Of a stretch of DNA of 64,000 bases, positions 37,471 through 48,679 are shown one piece after another. A model generated the notes under the pieces. That model made no database searches, was not told the origin of the DNA, and saw nothing but the letters and a program-made list of their open reading frames with translations. Source of the DNA: Latrodectus hesperus (lineage: Eukaryota > Arthropoda > Arachnida > Araneae > Theridiidae); assembly GCA_037975125.1 (NCBI GenBank), contig CM075853.1:30064795-30128794 (forward strand), read 5' to 3'. Within the stretch, counting starts at the first letter, position 1. Every line of letters begins with the position of its first letter. Both the position numbers and the translations under genes were made by a program.

Positions 37471-37719
37471 CTAAATCCTCAAGGAAAAAGATGCCGGAAT
37501 TGTAAGAGAACATATTGTTGAAATCGTAAGGATAATATTTTTGATGCTGTAAAATATGAATAACGGTGCAAATAAAACTAAGGCACAGTAATTTGCTTGC
37601 TAAGAGATCAATTCCATTCAATATATTGAAAGGGAATATTGCATCGAGTTTCATCCAATTCTTTGGAACAAAATCAAAGTGGATTCGCTTATCATTTAAA
37701 ATTGTGTTGGCTATCACAA

Positions 37720-39280
37720 AAACAATAATTTATAAAAATTTAAAATTTTGCAAAGTGAATTTCTACTACAACAGATAATATAGTTTAATGAAGTATATAG
37801 AATCAGAAGCATAAACTTGCAAAACCATACTTTTATGGAAGTATCATTTGTAATTGTTATATCGTTTTGGAATATTATCACAATATTTGTTTTCAATGAA
37901 AATAAATGTGTCTTAGTTTTGTAATAAAAAATTGAAATACTTCTTTATAATGGTTAGTTTTTATATATAAAATGTTTTTTTTTTTTAAGAAATTTCAAAA
38001 GACTATTTTCTCTTGTTGGCAAATTGCATTAATAACGGGGATAGGAACAATAATATCAACATGCGATTATTGTTCATAGATAAATCTGAAATATAAAATG
38101 AACGGCTTATTGAATTAAAAGTCATAAAGAATAGCTCTTAAAATAAAATTTTGAATTCAAGTAGTTGATCTTTTTTTAATGCATATATAAAGAAATTAAT
38201 AAAACTACTTGAGTATGTTTTTTATAAGTAATAATTTAAATTATAAATTTATAATAATTTAAATTCATTAAATTCATATAATTAAAAGAAATAATTTAAA
38301 TTCATTAAATTATTACTTATAGAAAACATACAATAGGTTCTTATACTATAGGTTTATTAAAAAGTATATATATATATATATATATATATCTATCATATAT
38401 ATATAAATGTTCTTTATTTTTTTTATTTATTTTTTACTATGCAATTTTATAAATGTCAGACACGAATATGGAAGATTAATCAAAAATAGAGAACTTCAAA
38501 CATTTAAATTGCAAAATATTCGAATATTTTCAGAAAAAGAGCAGTTTTAACATTAAAAATAGATTTTCGCCCGAATATTATTAATTACCTATCATGATTT
38601 TTCGTAAAGAATGCAAACTTTTACGCATTTCTAGTTGAAATTTTTCGAGTACTGTTTAATGATAAATAAATGAAAGCTTCTGTGTCCCAATTTTGAGACA
38701 GATGAATTCGTTCATGGTTTCTACCAATTATATAAATTATTTTTTCTAAACTGTTACGGGTCACAATTTTTAAAACATCTTTAGACAGTACTTTAAACTA
38801 TTATCCATTATATCATGATGAATCACATGTAAAACTGCAAAAAAGAACTAAAAAATGTCATATTATTATTAGAAAGTCACACAATGTAAGCTGCTTTTAC
38901 GTTACAAGGACAGATTTTTAAAACTATTTGAAATCAAAATATTTAAAATAGTTTTTCTACATTTGAAATGCGCATATATAATCAAATTATTTATACAAAC
39001 ATCTTTTTTTTAGTCACAATGCAAAACAGCGATTAATATAATCGATCAATTTGTTAATTACATATTTTACTCCTTACAAGAAAAGATTTTATGCAAGATA
39101 TAAATATTAATAAATTGACAAATAAAACATTGTTTCTTTAATAAAATTAATTAAAAAATTGCATTTATTAATACTTGATTTTTTTTGTACTTAATGATTT
39201 TACCAATGAACTTTTACTGCTGCCGACTCAATTAAACTGGCTGCCAATATTTGCAAATAAAATTAAAGGGTTAATTAGAT
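37720..39280. other. AT-rich stretch with a short AT microsatellite
   Basis: Stop-dense DNA. A (TA)n run lies at about 38366-38406. Near 38225-38330 the words ATAATTTAAATT and ATTCATTAAATT are repeated in both orientations, a weak fold-back. No gene was recognised. Confidence 0.55.
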
Positions 39281-39784
39281 GAGTCAAAATTTGTATGTTT
39301 TATATTGCTCATAACCTATTACTCTCATGGTAAAACAAGAAAATTTCGTAATGATCCACTATTGTATAATAGTATAGTGCCTAAAGTCCATCCGTTGGTG
39401 TGGCGTGTATGTCGAGAGAAAAGTGCCATCTGTGTGACCCCGTCTAGTGACCGTGGTTCAAAATTACGAGATCTTGGAGACATGGAATATCTTTCTAACA
39501 AAGTTATGAGTTCGACAGAAAAAGAATAGTCGCAAACAGCAATTCCAGATTATTCTTCAGAGAAATTAGCGATCGTTTTAGACGAAACCCAGTAATTGTG
39601 ATGTGGATCTGTAATCGTTTGGATTCAGGAAAGAACGCAGGACTGGCAGAACGAATCATATTCACCTCGTTGCACCATTACACATGATCCGTATGGATCA
39701 AACATATTGGCCGTATGGAAGTGATAGACCACTCAGGCACATCATGAACCATAGGCACATATAAACAAAGTTGTGCAGACAAGG

Positions 39785-39950
39785 CTTGAACTGTATATTA
39801 ACGTTAACAGGTTTAAAATTCTCATTTGTCACCAAGGGCCTCGTAATTTTGAGCCACAGTCAGGTGATGGGATAACACTTAAATTGACACCCTCTTCTCC
39901 ACATCTGTGACACATCAAAGCCATAAGCACAGTAGATTTTGTCTGTTACG
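39785..39950. repeat. Repeat family G fragment nested in a Tc1 element
   Basis: AATTTTGAGCCACAGTCAGG, GACACCCTCTTCTCCACATC and following words match family G at 23758-23870. It sits between the HTH and catalytic parts of the decayed transposase, so it inserted after the Tc1 copy. Exact borders are uncertain. Confidence 0.55.
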
Positions 39951-40274
39951 CAGCATTCGGTGTCCACTCGTATCTTTTAACGTCGTTTTCACCTGAATGG
40001 AATGTCTACAAGGCGGCCATTACTTCTTTGATTGAACAACACAAGCGTTTGAGCTACCAATGTTTCCATGAAAGGTGGACATGGATCACGGAATATAATA
40101 ACATTGTCTTTACGGACGAATCCCGCTTCTGCTACAACATTTCAATGGTCAGACTCGAATCTGGTGGTACTGTGGTGAAAGACTGCTGACTGCATCAGCT
40201 TACTGGTCCTGCACCAGATATCTGGCTTAGGGTGGGATTGGATTTCACTCCAGCATCACTCCAATAGGCGTTGC

Positions 40275-40450
40275 GCCGAGCTGGCAGCCGAATGGTTAGC
40301 GCTCTTGCCTTCGGTTCAACAGGTCGTGGGTTCAAATCCCACCTTGGGCATGGATGCTTGTAGTGGTGCAGAATACCCTTTAAACCGTAGGTCCCGGTCT
40401 AATTAGCCCTCGTGTGCAAAAAATGACCGTTGAGCAACAAACAGACCAAA
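40275..40450 (+). repeat. SINE family A, best copy, nested, with target duplication
   Basis: The tRNA-like head has TGGTTAGCGCTC as A box and GTGGGTTCAAATCCCACC as B-box arm. The body contains CTTTAAACCGTAGGTCCCGG and GTGCAAAAAATGACCGTTGA. It is flanked by CCAATAGGCGTTGC (40261-40274) and CCAATAGACGTTGC (40451-40464), a 14-bp duplication with one mismatch made from Tc1 sequence. It is the cleanest family A copy here and likely the youngest. Confidence 0.95.
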
Positions 40451-40499
40451 CCAATAGACGTTGCCGGTACACTGAAAGTCAACGTTACATCTCTGAGGC

Positions 40500-41040
40500 A
40501 TGTGAGGCCAGGATGACCTAGTTGATCAGGGTGTCATTCTCATTGTAAGTAGTAAGTTCGAATCCCAACTTAACCGGAGATACGTCATGTTCACTAAAGG
40601 CAACTGAAGAATGCTAAACGGGTCATGGTCATAATGTATCCCAAGGGAAATGGTGAGGTGGCAAGTCAAAGGGATTTTTTTTGCTTGCTTCTAATTTATG
40701 AAGACTCCCATTCCAATTATTTCCACTCAACTGTTAAAAACCAACTCAGGTAGTCATGTCTGATTCGCACACTCCTTAAGTGAAATAATACCACTGAGAT
40801 GGCATATCAAAGGAATTTTTTCCTTGGTTTCTGCATCTAAATTACAAAGATTCCTACTCCAACTACTTCCACTCAACTGGTAGAGCCCAATTCAGGCATC
40901 CACATCTCTGATGTGCATACTCCCTAAGTCCTACATCTTGGTCCCTACATCTAAATTACTATAACTCCTACTCGAACAGTATCCACTCAACTGGTAGAGC
41001 CTAACTCATGACTTGGTACTGAGAAGTATGCCGGAGAACA
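40500..41040 (+). repeat. SINE family E with tail segment amplified
   Basis: The head (GACCTAGTTGATCAGGGTGT; GTTCGAATCCCAAC B box) is followed by the family E body. The tail block with CCACTCAACTG(GT)TAGAGCC and the preceding TGCATCTAAATTACxAAGAxTCC segment appear three times in succession (near 40725, 40870 and 40985). This makes the element about twice the length of the 15262-15533 copy. It is nested in the Tc1 remnant, 50 bp downstream of the SINE A insertion. Confidence 0.85.
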
Positions 41041-41597
41041 CACATATCTGTGTGTATTGGAAACCGGGGATTTTATATACTTTTAGTGCTTGCGATTAGC
41101 CATATTTTAGCAGAATAATGCGTGACCGTTCTTAACAAGCAAAATGCAAGAGTTTTTTATCCATCAGACTGATCTTCTCCCTTTCAGCCTGCTTATTCAC
41201 CTGATTTATCACCCATAAACGTGTGGTCCGTGCATACAAAACAACTCTCCCGGGATACAATATTCGCTACTGCATCAGATCAACATTGACAATATGTGGA
41301 AGCTGCATCGACAGCAATACCACGCATTAACAGTAACACAAAGATCCAACCAAAGCCTATTTAATCCTATGCTGACGTATGTGGTCTTTTTTACCGACAC
41401 TTTTGTAATTTTTTAACGCCTCCTTTGGCCTTTTTTGATGTTGCATTTTGGTTGGCCATCAGTGTATAAGGATAACGACTAATCACATTGATTTCGCTCT
41501 GTTTTGCACTGTGGTTTTATTCTTCCCTTATAAGGCATTTCTCTATTATCTGTTATTTAAGAATTCCCCCTACTCTACTATTATAGTTTGCACACGA

Positions 41598-41692
41598 GAG
41601 GTAGTTCGAGCAGGTCGTACAATTTTTAATATCTACCACAAACAACTATACCCGAAGTGGGAATTGAATCTAGAAACTGGTGAACTGAAACT
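41598..41692 (-). repeat. SINE family A, degenerate fragment
   Basis: Reads on the minus strand as a worn family A head and early body: complement of CCACAAACAACTATACCCGA, GTGGGAATTGAATCTAGAAA, ACTGGTGAACTGAA. It lies within an 82-codon + frame, which is therefore not a gene. Confidence 0.65.
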
Positions 41693-41709
41693 TTAAAAAC
41701 AATTAATCA

Positions 41710-43640
41710 GACTGTTATTTTGGTAATAAGCAAGAAGAGTATAACAATACAGAATTACAATAATTTACAGCTGTAAACCGATTCGATATTATTGGTTTTT
41801 ATGTTTATTTAAAATAATTAAATAGGTTTACAATTTTCTGTAAGAATAAAGATAATCTAATGTGAATATTCTTTCTAGAGTAGTAAGGAAACTGAATATT
41901 CTTTGAAATAAAACTTAAATCTCATCTTAAAATTTATTGAATACTATTTTAAATAAGAATCTCCAGCTATATTTTCAATAAATGATTATATAGTAAACAA
42001 ATTTTAAATTTATTGCTACATATATTTGAGTTAGAAATTTTTCAGTCATTTAGATTATGACTCAATAGAGATAAATAAAAAAAGGGGCACTCAAGAACGA
42101 ATTTTCGAGAATCTCGTCTATATTAATAATGCAGTCAGGATTAGCCTTAGGCAAGTGCGACCGGTGTGGCAGCACCTGGTTTGCTTTTTAACGCCCCTCG
42201 CAAACAGTAAAAAATTGAGAAGTTTTAATCTTATCGATGAAATAAAAAATAATATTGGCTTTTAAGGAAACTAGTTTTTATTTTAATTAGTCTTATGCAA
42301 TCGAAGTTCATAGCTGATGTAATACAAAGAGAGATGCAAGCGAGTCTTTGGCGAAGAGCTCGACTCCTTAACTAAAAAATAATAAAATGAATATTGCTAT
42401 AAAACACAACTAAAAATAGTGATTGCGAGCATTGTCTCAATTTGGATTAAACTAAATTTTAAAAAAAAATTCTAAATGCACTCTATTTGCCAAAATTTCA
42501 TCAAATAACCTATTTGTTAAGATTTTGTACTTTTTTGGATATCACATAAATCGATCTGCCATTACATTTTAATAAATACACAGTTGTTCACAGCTTCTTT
42601 CAAATTTGAAAATATATGTTGCACTAATCAAAAAATAAGAGAGTAGACAAGAAAGGAAAGAAAATTTATGAAATAACCAAACACTGCCATAAAAACACAT
42701 AATCCACATATAAATGCAATGTGAAACATAAAAAGAAATTAGTGGAAATTTTAATTTTTTGAAATATAGAAAGAACATGAAAAAATGTTTCAAGGCAATA
42801 ATTTGGTTTCATGCAAATGGCATAATATTTTGTTAGAAAATATTAGCAAGATATTTATTTATAATGTGCCACGTAGTCCTCTCTAACTTTAAGGCTATTG
42901 CACATGTGATTTGCATAGCTACAGTGAAATTATAGGTGAGTTTTGGAAAATGCTATTTCAATGTTTTCAGGAAAATGTAGTCTCCAAATCAGGGACAATA
43001 AAACGAGATTTTGCAGCAATGCTTGCTTTTCCTGATTGTGTCTTAAACATATACTCAATTGGATTAATGTTAGGAAAAATTCTGGCGATTCCATATGCTG
43101 ATAAATAACTGATATTACCTGTTCGATATCAACGAGTAGTTAACAAACTATATTGGTCGTCATTCGCAGTGCCAATACGTAAATAACCTTATCCTGGTAA
43201 ACGTCTGACATTCTTGATTTCATGAAATTGAATTCATATCCTTGCAAACGCTCCGTTTCATTTCAATGGCATTCACTAAATATCTTTTTTTGTGCATGAT
43301 CATGATTCAAGACACTCGATAATTCGCCAAGACATGGATTCTGGAAAATGACATTGTCGTGTAACCTTTATATGTCAAAAACTGGAGTGTTGAAATTTAC
43401 AAATGAGCGGGGAAAAAATTCTGCAGAGAGTCACAGTTACTGCATTTATATTCTTTCCCCAGTTTAGATTTCAGGAAAATGTTATATTTTCATATAAAAT
43501 TTTTCTTAAGTACACAGTGAGTGTACGTGTGCTGACCACGCAAAATACCAAGCAAGAAACAAGAAAGACTTGTGACATCACAGCAAAATTTGTTTGGAAG
43601 ATAACACCTTATACAAAAATTGCATAATCGAAATTACAAC
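41710..43640. other. AT-rich stretch, nothing firmly recognised
   Basis: Mostly stop-dense. A short G+C-richer word cluster at 42140-42195 (GGCAAGTGCGACCGGTGTGG) looks repeat-derived but has no partner in the window. Small open frames near 42911 and 43403 show no motif. Confidence 0.5.
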
Positions 43641-43800
43641 CATTTTTGAAGAGTAGATGATGGCGAAAACATTAGTTAGCCTAGCCGCCACTGAAGGTTG
43701 TAACAATTGTCAGATGTCTCGATATATAATTTATGAGGCTATGGTTATATTTTTGAGATATTTCGGTCCATGCATTGTATAAACATATTGCGAATGTTGA

Positions 43801-44083
43801 TCTAGTGTAGCAGTGGATCCCGAGCCAATTCTTGTGACCCCAAATTTTCACTTGGCGACAGATCCAAAGAAGCAGGCCAAGGAAGCAATTTAGTCTGTTG
43901 GGCAAAAAATGATTCTGGAACATTGCGTACCACGTGTCGTATCTAGTGTAGCAGTGGGTCCCAAGCTTGTGACCCCAAATTTTCACTTGGCGACAGATCC
44001 AAAGAAGAAGCAGGCTAAGGAAGCAATTTAGTCTGTTGGGTTGAAAATGATTCTGGAACATTGCGTACCACGTGTCGTATCCT
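43801..44083. repeat. 141-bp tandem duplication within the Tc1 remnant
   Basis: TCTAGTGTAGCAGTGG at 43801 recurs at 43942, and both copies continue through TTTTCACTTGGCGACAGATC to GTACCACGTGTCGTAT. The copies differ by small indels (for example an added GAA). Duplication happened after the transposon had settled. Confidence 0.93.
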
Positions 44084-44173
44084 GTTGGGATACAGCTAAT
44101 GGGATGTGTTTAAGGTATGGGAGGACCACGGGTCCATCACTTCAGAAATGTAGCGCAGGCTGTTTAGAGTATA

Positions 44174-44452
44174 AAACTAAACTCTATGGCACGACAGCCC
44201 ATGTGCACCAAGGCCTAGAGTGCCCATAACTGTTTTCATGACCGAGGGCCCTGAGGAGCAAAGCATATGCCTTGATAAGGTGGTTAGCCTAACGCGAAAC
44301 CTCCAGTGTTTAGTTCCCAAGCATGCTTGGTACTCAGTTAATCGACCCACTGAAGGGATGAAAGGCTGAGTCAACCTTGCCCAACCCGAGGATCGAACCT
44401 CGGACCTGTGTCATGGGATCGTGTGAACGCTGCCACTAAGCCATCGGGCTTC
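44174..44452 (-). repeat. SINE family D, nested, with 13-bp target duplication
   Basis: Same family as 13515-13793 and same orientation. Exact flanking repeats TGTTTAGAGTATA lie at 44161-44173 and 44453-44465, showing insertion into the older Tc1 remnant. The tRNA head is at the right (minus strand GGTTCGATCCTCGG B box). Confidence 0.95.
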
Positions 44453-45069
44453 TGTTTAGAGTATAGGTATAATAGTATAATATAGTAATGCTTAATAGAA
44501 GGAGATGTGGGAGTGAAACCATTATCATCCTAAGCCATGATTCTGTGTGCAGGACCAATGTGGCGATTCATAAATCAATAGCTCAAAAGACTCTCACCAC
44601 GATGTTTCCAGACCATCATAATGGTGGAGGCAAAGCAGGATTCGTCAGTAAAGGCAATGTTTGCCATTCCGTTGTCTATGCCCTTCGTTCATCACACTAT
44701 TGGCAGCTCAATTGTATGCGGTTTTGAGTCAAAGGTAAACGAGAAGTACTGGATGCATTACAGACATTTCACTCAGCTGTAAATAACGTCGAATAGTATT
44801 TGCGGACACCGAATGTAGCAGATTGACTCTTTCGTGCTGTGGTTCATGATGTGGCTAAGCAATCCTTCATTACGACAATATGCCTATCATCAAGTGCAGT
44901 GAAGCAATGATGTGGGTAATATCAGTCAGAGCGATTCATCGTTGCATCCAACGATTACAGTGACAGTTGCTTAGTTCCGTTCAACACCATCATTTATTTC
45001 GCTGGAGTTATTATTCTTCATCGGTCGAACAGAGATATTTTCTTAAAAGACGTTCAGTATCTTCTACGA

Positions 45070-45415
45070 GATCATGTTAAAAATCTTCTACTAGGCATGA
45101 AAAGGTGCTAAACTGTTACAAAGTAGAACCACGTCTGAAAATGTGGAGAAAAATGTAAATAAACCTTATTTAATTTATTTCAGACCAATTAGAATAACAC
45201 ATTTAAATTTCTTAAATTTATTTTGCGTTAGGTAGAATGCGCACATTAAAAGTAAAACAAAAACATGCATCGTAAACTAACAAATTTTAATTTATGCGAA
45301 GATAAGGTTTTGTGAAAATACCATTTACAATGGATTTTAAAGTTAAATTAAGCAATGTATAACAAATTCCAAAAACGGTATTCCAAATGAACTCGGTAAC
45401 GAAATATTCCCATAA
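45070..45415. other. AT-rich spacer, nothing recognised
   Basis: Short stop-dense interval between the Tc1 remnant and the GC-richer island at 45420. Confidence 0.5.
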
Positions 45416-45419
45416 CGTT

Positions 45420-45965
45420 TAGAACATACTTGTCAAACTTCAGAAATGACGTCATCTATTCCGAGTTTAATCATGAAGTGGAAAACCTGCTGATCAATAC
45501 CTTTCGAAAACCAGTCGGTTGGGGAGGTGGAGCGAGGGGGCTTAGGAGGGCTTTGTGCCAAGTAAGGAATGGCGCGCGTGACGACCTTCTGGCAATGTGC
45601 CCAGAAACCTATACACTGTACCCTTCCCCCCCCCCACTCACACAGACACTCCTTGCTCTCAAAAGCAGAATCGATTTCGATTTTTTTTTCTACCCCAACT
45701 ACCTCGTGCAGTGTTGCCATTTTGTGGATATTATTGTCATTGGAACGGACGCGATGGGGGAGCATTTCTTCATCCAGTTTGGCGCCAGAAAACTTTCCAC
45801 GACAATGAATTTTTGGAGGGAAAAAAATTGAACACTTATGTTTGAATGCATTTCGTATTATAAAGAAAAGGATTGTTCCTTCACACACACACGTAAGGTT
45901 TGATTGTTGTAGGCGAATCGTTGTAGCAGTGCTTTTCCCAGTTCTCAGAAATGTTGGCAAATTTA
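45420..45965. other. GC-richer island with CRE and overlapping open frames on both strands
   Basis: The raised G+C leaves several long frames open at once: 133 and 82 codons on + and 175 on -. None shows a domain, a signal peptide or splice-linked continuation; the C-run at 45627-45638 makes them length-sensitive. TGACGTCA is at 45447-45454. Words such as GCGCGCGTGACGACC and GGACGCGATGGGGG stand out from the AT-rich flanks. I favour a promoter-like or conserved non-coding island. A rapidly evolving single-exon gene on the minus strand (45960 to 45433) is an alternative I cannot exclude. Confidence 0.35.
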
Positions 45966-45969
45966 TGAA

Positions 45970-46495
45970 AAGCTCTAATACTATTGTCAGAAAGCATTAT
46001 CTGTAAATTAATTATTATTATTGTTATTAATTATTATTAAAAGCATTATCTGAATTTATTAGGAAGTAAAGATTGCATACTAAATAAAAAATAATTAACC
46101 ATAGTTGCATGTAATTTTGCTTTGTTTACGTTTCTCTTTTAAAATCCTGTGTTTTGAGCAATATAAACTTAAATTTAAAATGTGAGTTTATTTTTTAAAA
46201 AAATCCTAAATTTAAATATTTTATTCATTTATATTTTAAATAATAAGATTTTCTTATCATTCACTATGCAACACATTTAAAATACATGTGTTTACAAAGA
46301 AAATTATAACTCACTTCAGCTTGGTTCATTTTACTTTGCAGAAATAAATACAGAATTTTACAGAGAATTCAAAATAAATTTTATGGTCATATATACTCTC
46401 CATTGCTTATTTAAATATTGGATTAAATAGTTCTGAAGACTACATTCTTTATTTACATACCATTAAATTCATAAATTACATTTCGTTTCTGCTGG
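45970..46495. other. AT-rich spacer, nothing recognised
   Basis: Contains a short ATTATTATTGTTATTA duplication at 46008-46045 and otherwise no recognised feature. Confidence 0.5.
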
Positions 46496-46500
46496 AACCA

Positions 46501-46781
46501 TAGGCCGCAGTAACCTAGGAAGATAGGACATAGTTCTCATTATCGGAAGTAGTGAGTGCGGAGCCGGACTTAACTGAAGAGCCATCGTGTCATCTAAAAG
46601 CGGGTGAGCACGTTAAATAGTTAGTGGTCGATTGCTCTTCTAAGTGAAATGATACAAGTAGGGGTGGCAGATCAAGTATTGAAAGATCGCTCTTCTGCTT
46701 GGTCCCTGCTTCTAAATTTCGAAGACTACCACCTGGCTGCATATAACTCAACTCTGAAAAGTATGCTGGTGAAATAACAGC
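46501..46781 (+). repeat. SINE family E, diverged copy
   Basis: Family E order is preserved: head with TTCTCATTATCGGAAGTAGT, body with AAGTGAAATGATACAAGTAG, CTTCTGCTTGGTCCCTGCTT, tail AGTATGCTGGTGAAATAACA. The A and B boxes are damaged, so it is probably old. Confidence 0.8.
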
Positions 46782-47257
46782 TAAGAGAACCACAGTTATT
46801 TGTATAGTCTTAAAATAACTACTTTTTGAACAGTACAGACAATTGTTTGGTAGATACTATCTTTTCAATTAGTATTACTTAAATGTATCTTGTTTGAATT
46901 TAAAGATTAGAATTATATACACATAACGTCGTGGAATGTCTTTTACTAAGTCAATTCGTTAAAGAATCAAACCCATCCATTATGAAATGCCTAACTTTAC
47001 AATGCTATAATTAAACAGGAAAATGAAAATCTTAAAAGTCAATTCGTATAACTATTGTTTTAATTATTAAAACAACTAAGAAAATATAAGATCTTATTTA
47101 TAAAATTATTTATTCCAGGTATTTTAAATGTGTGGATAACAAAATGATTTTTCCTGGTTATGAAAAGTTCTTAACCATATTGCGAGAGTCAAAACAACAA
47201 GCATATGCTAAAGATTTTTTGTTTGAGTTTGATTTCTCATTCAAATGCCATTTTTGA

Positions 47258-47345
47258 AAATGGTGGTACCTTTGGTTGAGACCAACAGTTTAAAGTGGGT
47301 TTCACACCACAACAAACAGCCTTATTCGAGATGTGAGACCTATCC
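47258..47345 (-). repeat. SINE family A, degenerate fragment
   Basis: Complement of GAGACCAACAGTTTAAAGTG, then ACCACAACAAACAGCCTTAT and a worn B box. It is only the body-head junction of family A and non-coding. Confidence 0.6.
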
Positions 47346-47580
47346 ACAACATGGAAAAATTTCAACCATTTTTTTAATCTTATTAAACTGTACATTAGGA
47401 TACAGACCACTTTACTACTAATCTGGAGCAATGAAAAAAATTGAGGAAAATTGTCTGAAGTCCTGATTTATTCAAGAAGCAATTTCCCTTTTTAGTGTAG
47501 ATATGAGCCTTTCTAGAATAGGAAGTCTTCGGATCTATTATTTCGTTTTGAATGTCTTTTATTTTACATAATGCAACTGG

Positions 47581-47868
47581 ATTTTGCCTCCCTGTCTAGA
47601 AGTCGGCGGTACCTGACTGCGGATAGGGAGGTCCCAAATTCGAATCCCAGTTCGGGCATGGATGTACATTCTCTCTCTTACCTGTCTTTGTCTTTTCCTT
47701 GTATGAATGGGTTGTGAATGGTTGCTTTCCCCATAAACGGGCACCTATGGCATGTGTGTACTGCGAAAGTCGGACTCCACATCAAATTAAGGTTCAGTTA
47801 AAAAAGTGGAGCAGCGCACCCCAAAATGCCAGCCTAGCTGGCATAAGAGTACAACAAGATTTTTCAAA
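47581..47868 (+). repeat. SINE family C (tRNA-derived)
   Basis: The head reads CCTGACTGCGGATAGGGAGG and AAATTCGAATCCCAGTTCGG (B box). The body contains TTGTATGAATGGGTTGTGAA and ACGGGCACCTATGGCATGTG, and the tail AAGTGGAGCAGCGCACCCCA then a C-T-G-rich end. The other copies are 51830-52131 (reverse) and the tail at 20736-20801. Confidence 0.85.
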
Positions 47869-47869
47869 A

Positions 47870-48354
47870 TATTGAAAATATCTTAGAAGTTTGCTGAGGG
47901 AGAGATGCTTGAGTTTTTAAGACAGCGATTCTATAAGAATGGGGAATAGTATTTGTAAATTTAGTACCATAGTAAATAGCCAGTATTTAACATAGGACTT
48001 GTTCAATTTAGTTTAAATTTAATATTTTTGTCTCATGAAAATCCCTATAGTAACATATTTTATTCTGACTTAAAGCTTTGGTTTATTTAGCATAGTGCGA
48101 AGGAAAAGTTTCAACAAGTTGGAAAGTTAATCAAAACTATTAATTAGCATCTACGAAAATTAAGATAAAAATGACAATTAAAAAAAAATATTTTAGACTC
48201 ATATATTTATTATTATAAATTGCGGTCATATCTACTCAAGTATTAGCAGATGGCAATGCTTATAATACATTCCCAGCTATTTGAAAATTTAAATAAACGA
48301 AACAATTATTGAGACTGAACCGTCATGTTTATCTAACGTAACTTAAGTTTTGCT
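47870..48354. other. AT-rich spacer, nothing recognised
   Basis: No exon, RNA or repeat identified. Confidence 0.5.
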
Positions 48355-48670
48355 TAGAATAAATCAGCCTCTTTCGTAAGCAAAGAATCGAATGCGATTA
48401 CGAAGGACCGAGCAATCCAATATTCTATTTCGAAAGGCGCCATCAAACGAGGCCTTTAAAATGTCAACAGACACACATATCAAAAGGAGAGAGTTGCCAT
48501 CTGCAACCCTTTAGCTAGCAATGAACATGGGCAAACAGCCCATGGCTATTCTCGGCTGTTTTGAGGACGAACAGCGCTTCCAAAAATAACGTGCCAAAAG
48601 TACTTCCAACATTTTTGGTTTTCTTTTGTATTTAAAACAGGCCTTAAGTACGTGTTTAAATAGCCCCCCC
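48355..48670. other. GC-richer non-repeat island
   Basis: This block includes GCGATTACGAAGGACCGAGC, GGCGCCATCAAACGAGGCCT and CAGCCCATGGCTATTCTCGG, ending with a C run at 48664-48672. It has no open frame of note and no match in the window. It is a possible regulatory or conserved non-coding segment, inferred from composition. Confidence 0.3.
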
Positions 48671-48679
48671 CCTCTCCAC

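Larger units (their letters stand above)
39290..41464 (+). pseudogene. Decayed Tc1-family transposon with three nested insertions
   Basis: Four separated + strand blocks carry the transposase in order. Block 39550-39770 is the HTH region, with residues like RFRRNPVIVMWICNRL. Block 39955-40273 includes STRRPLLL, then FTDESRFCYNI with the first catalytic Asp near 40118. Block 40451-40500 includes AGTLKVN. Block 41060-41345 includes QNNA at the place of QDNA (second catalytic Asp changed to Asn) and a PAYSPDLSPI-like run. The right end GGCCATCAGTG, followed by TA at 41465-41466, fits a Tc1 end. The gaps are filled by repeat G (about 39785-39950), SINE A (40275-40450) and SINE E (40500-41040). 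Without the insertions the length is close to a normal Tc1. The left inverted repeat was not found. It is dead. Confidence 0.82.
43650..45060 (-). pseudogene. Decayed Tc1-family transposon (minus), duplicated inside and cut by a SINE
   Basis: On the minus strand a FTDESCF-like motif lies near 44640, with upstream segments like SANTIRRYL near 44800, and the proline/PIE region lies near 43860 (+ strand GGCGACAGATCCAAAGAAGC). The region 43801-43940 is duplicated in tandem at 43942-44080 (period 141 bp), repeating the C-terminal catalytic segment. A family D SINE is inserted at 44174-44452. Stops and shifts are frequent, so the copy is inactive. Outer inverted repeats were not found. Confidence 0.75.

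Noticed and set aside
45569..45845. Additional plus-strand frames rich in His/Pro/Ser
   Set aside because: Overlapping alternative frames across a C-run in a GC-rich island; no coherent protein.
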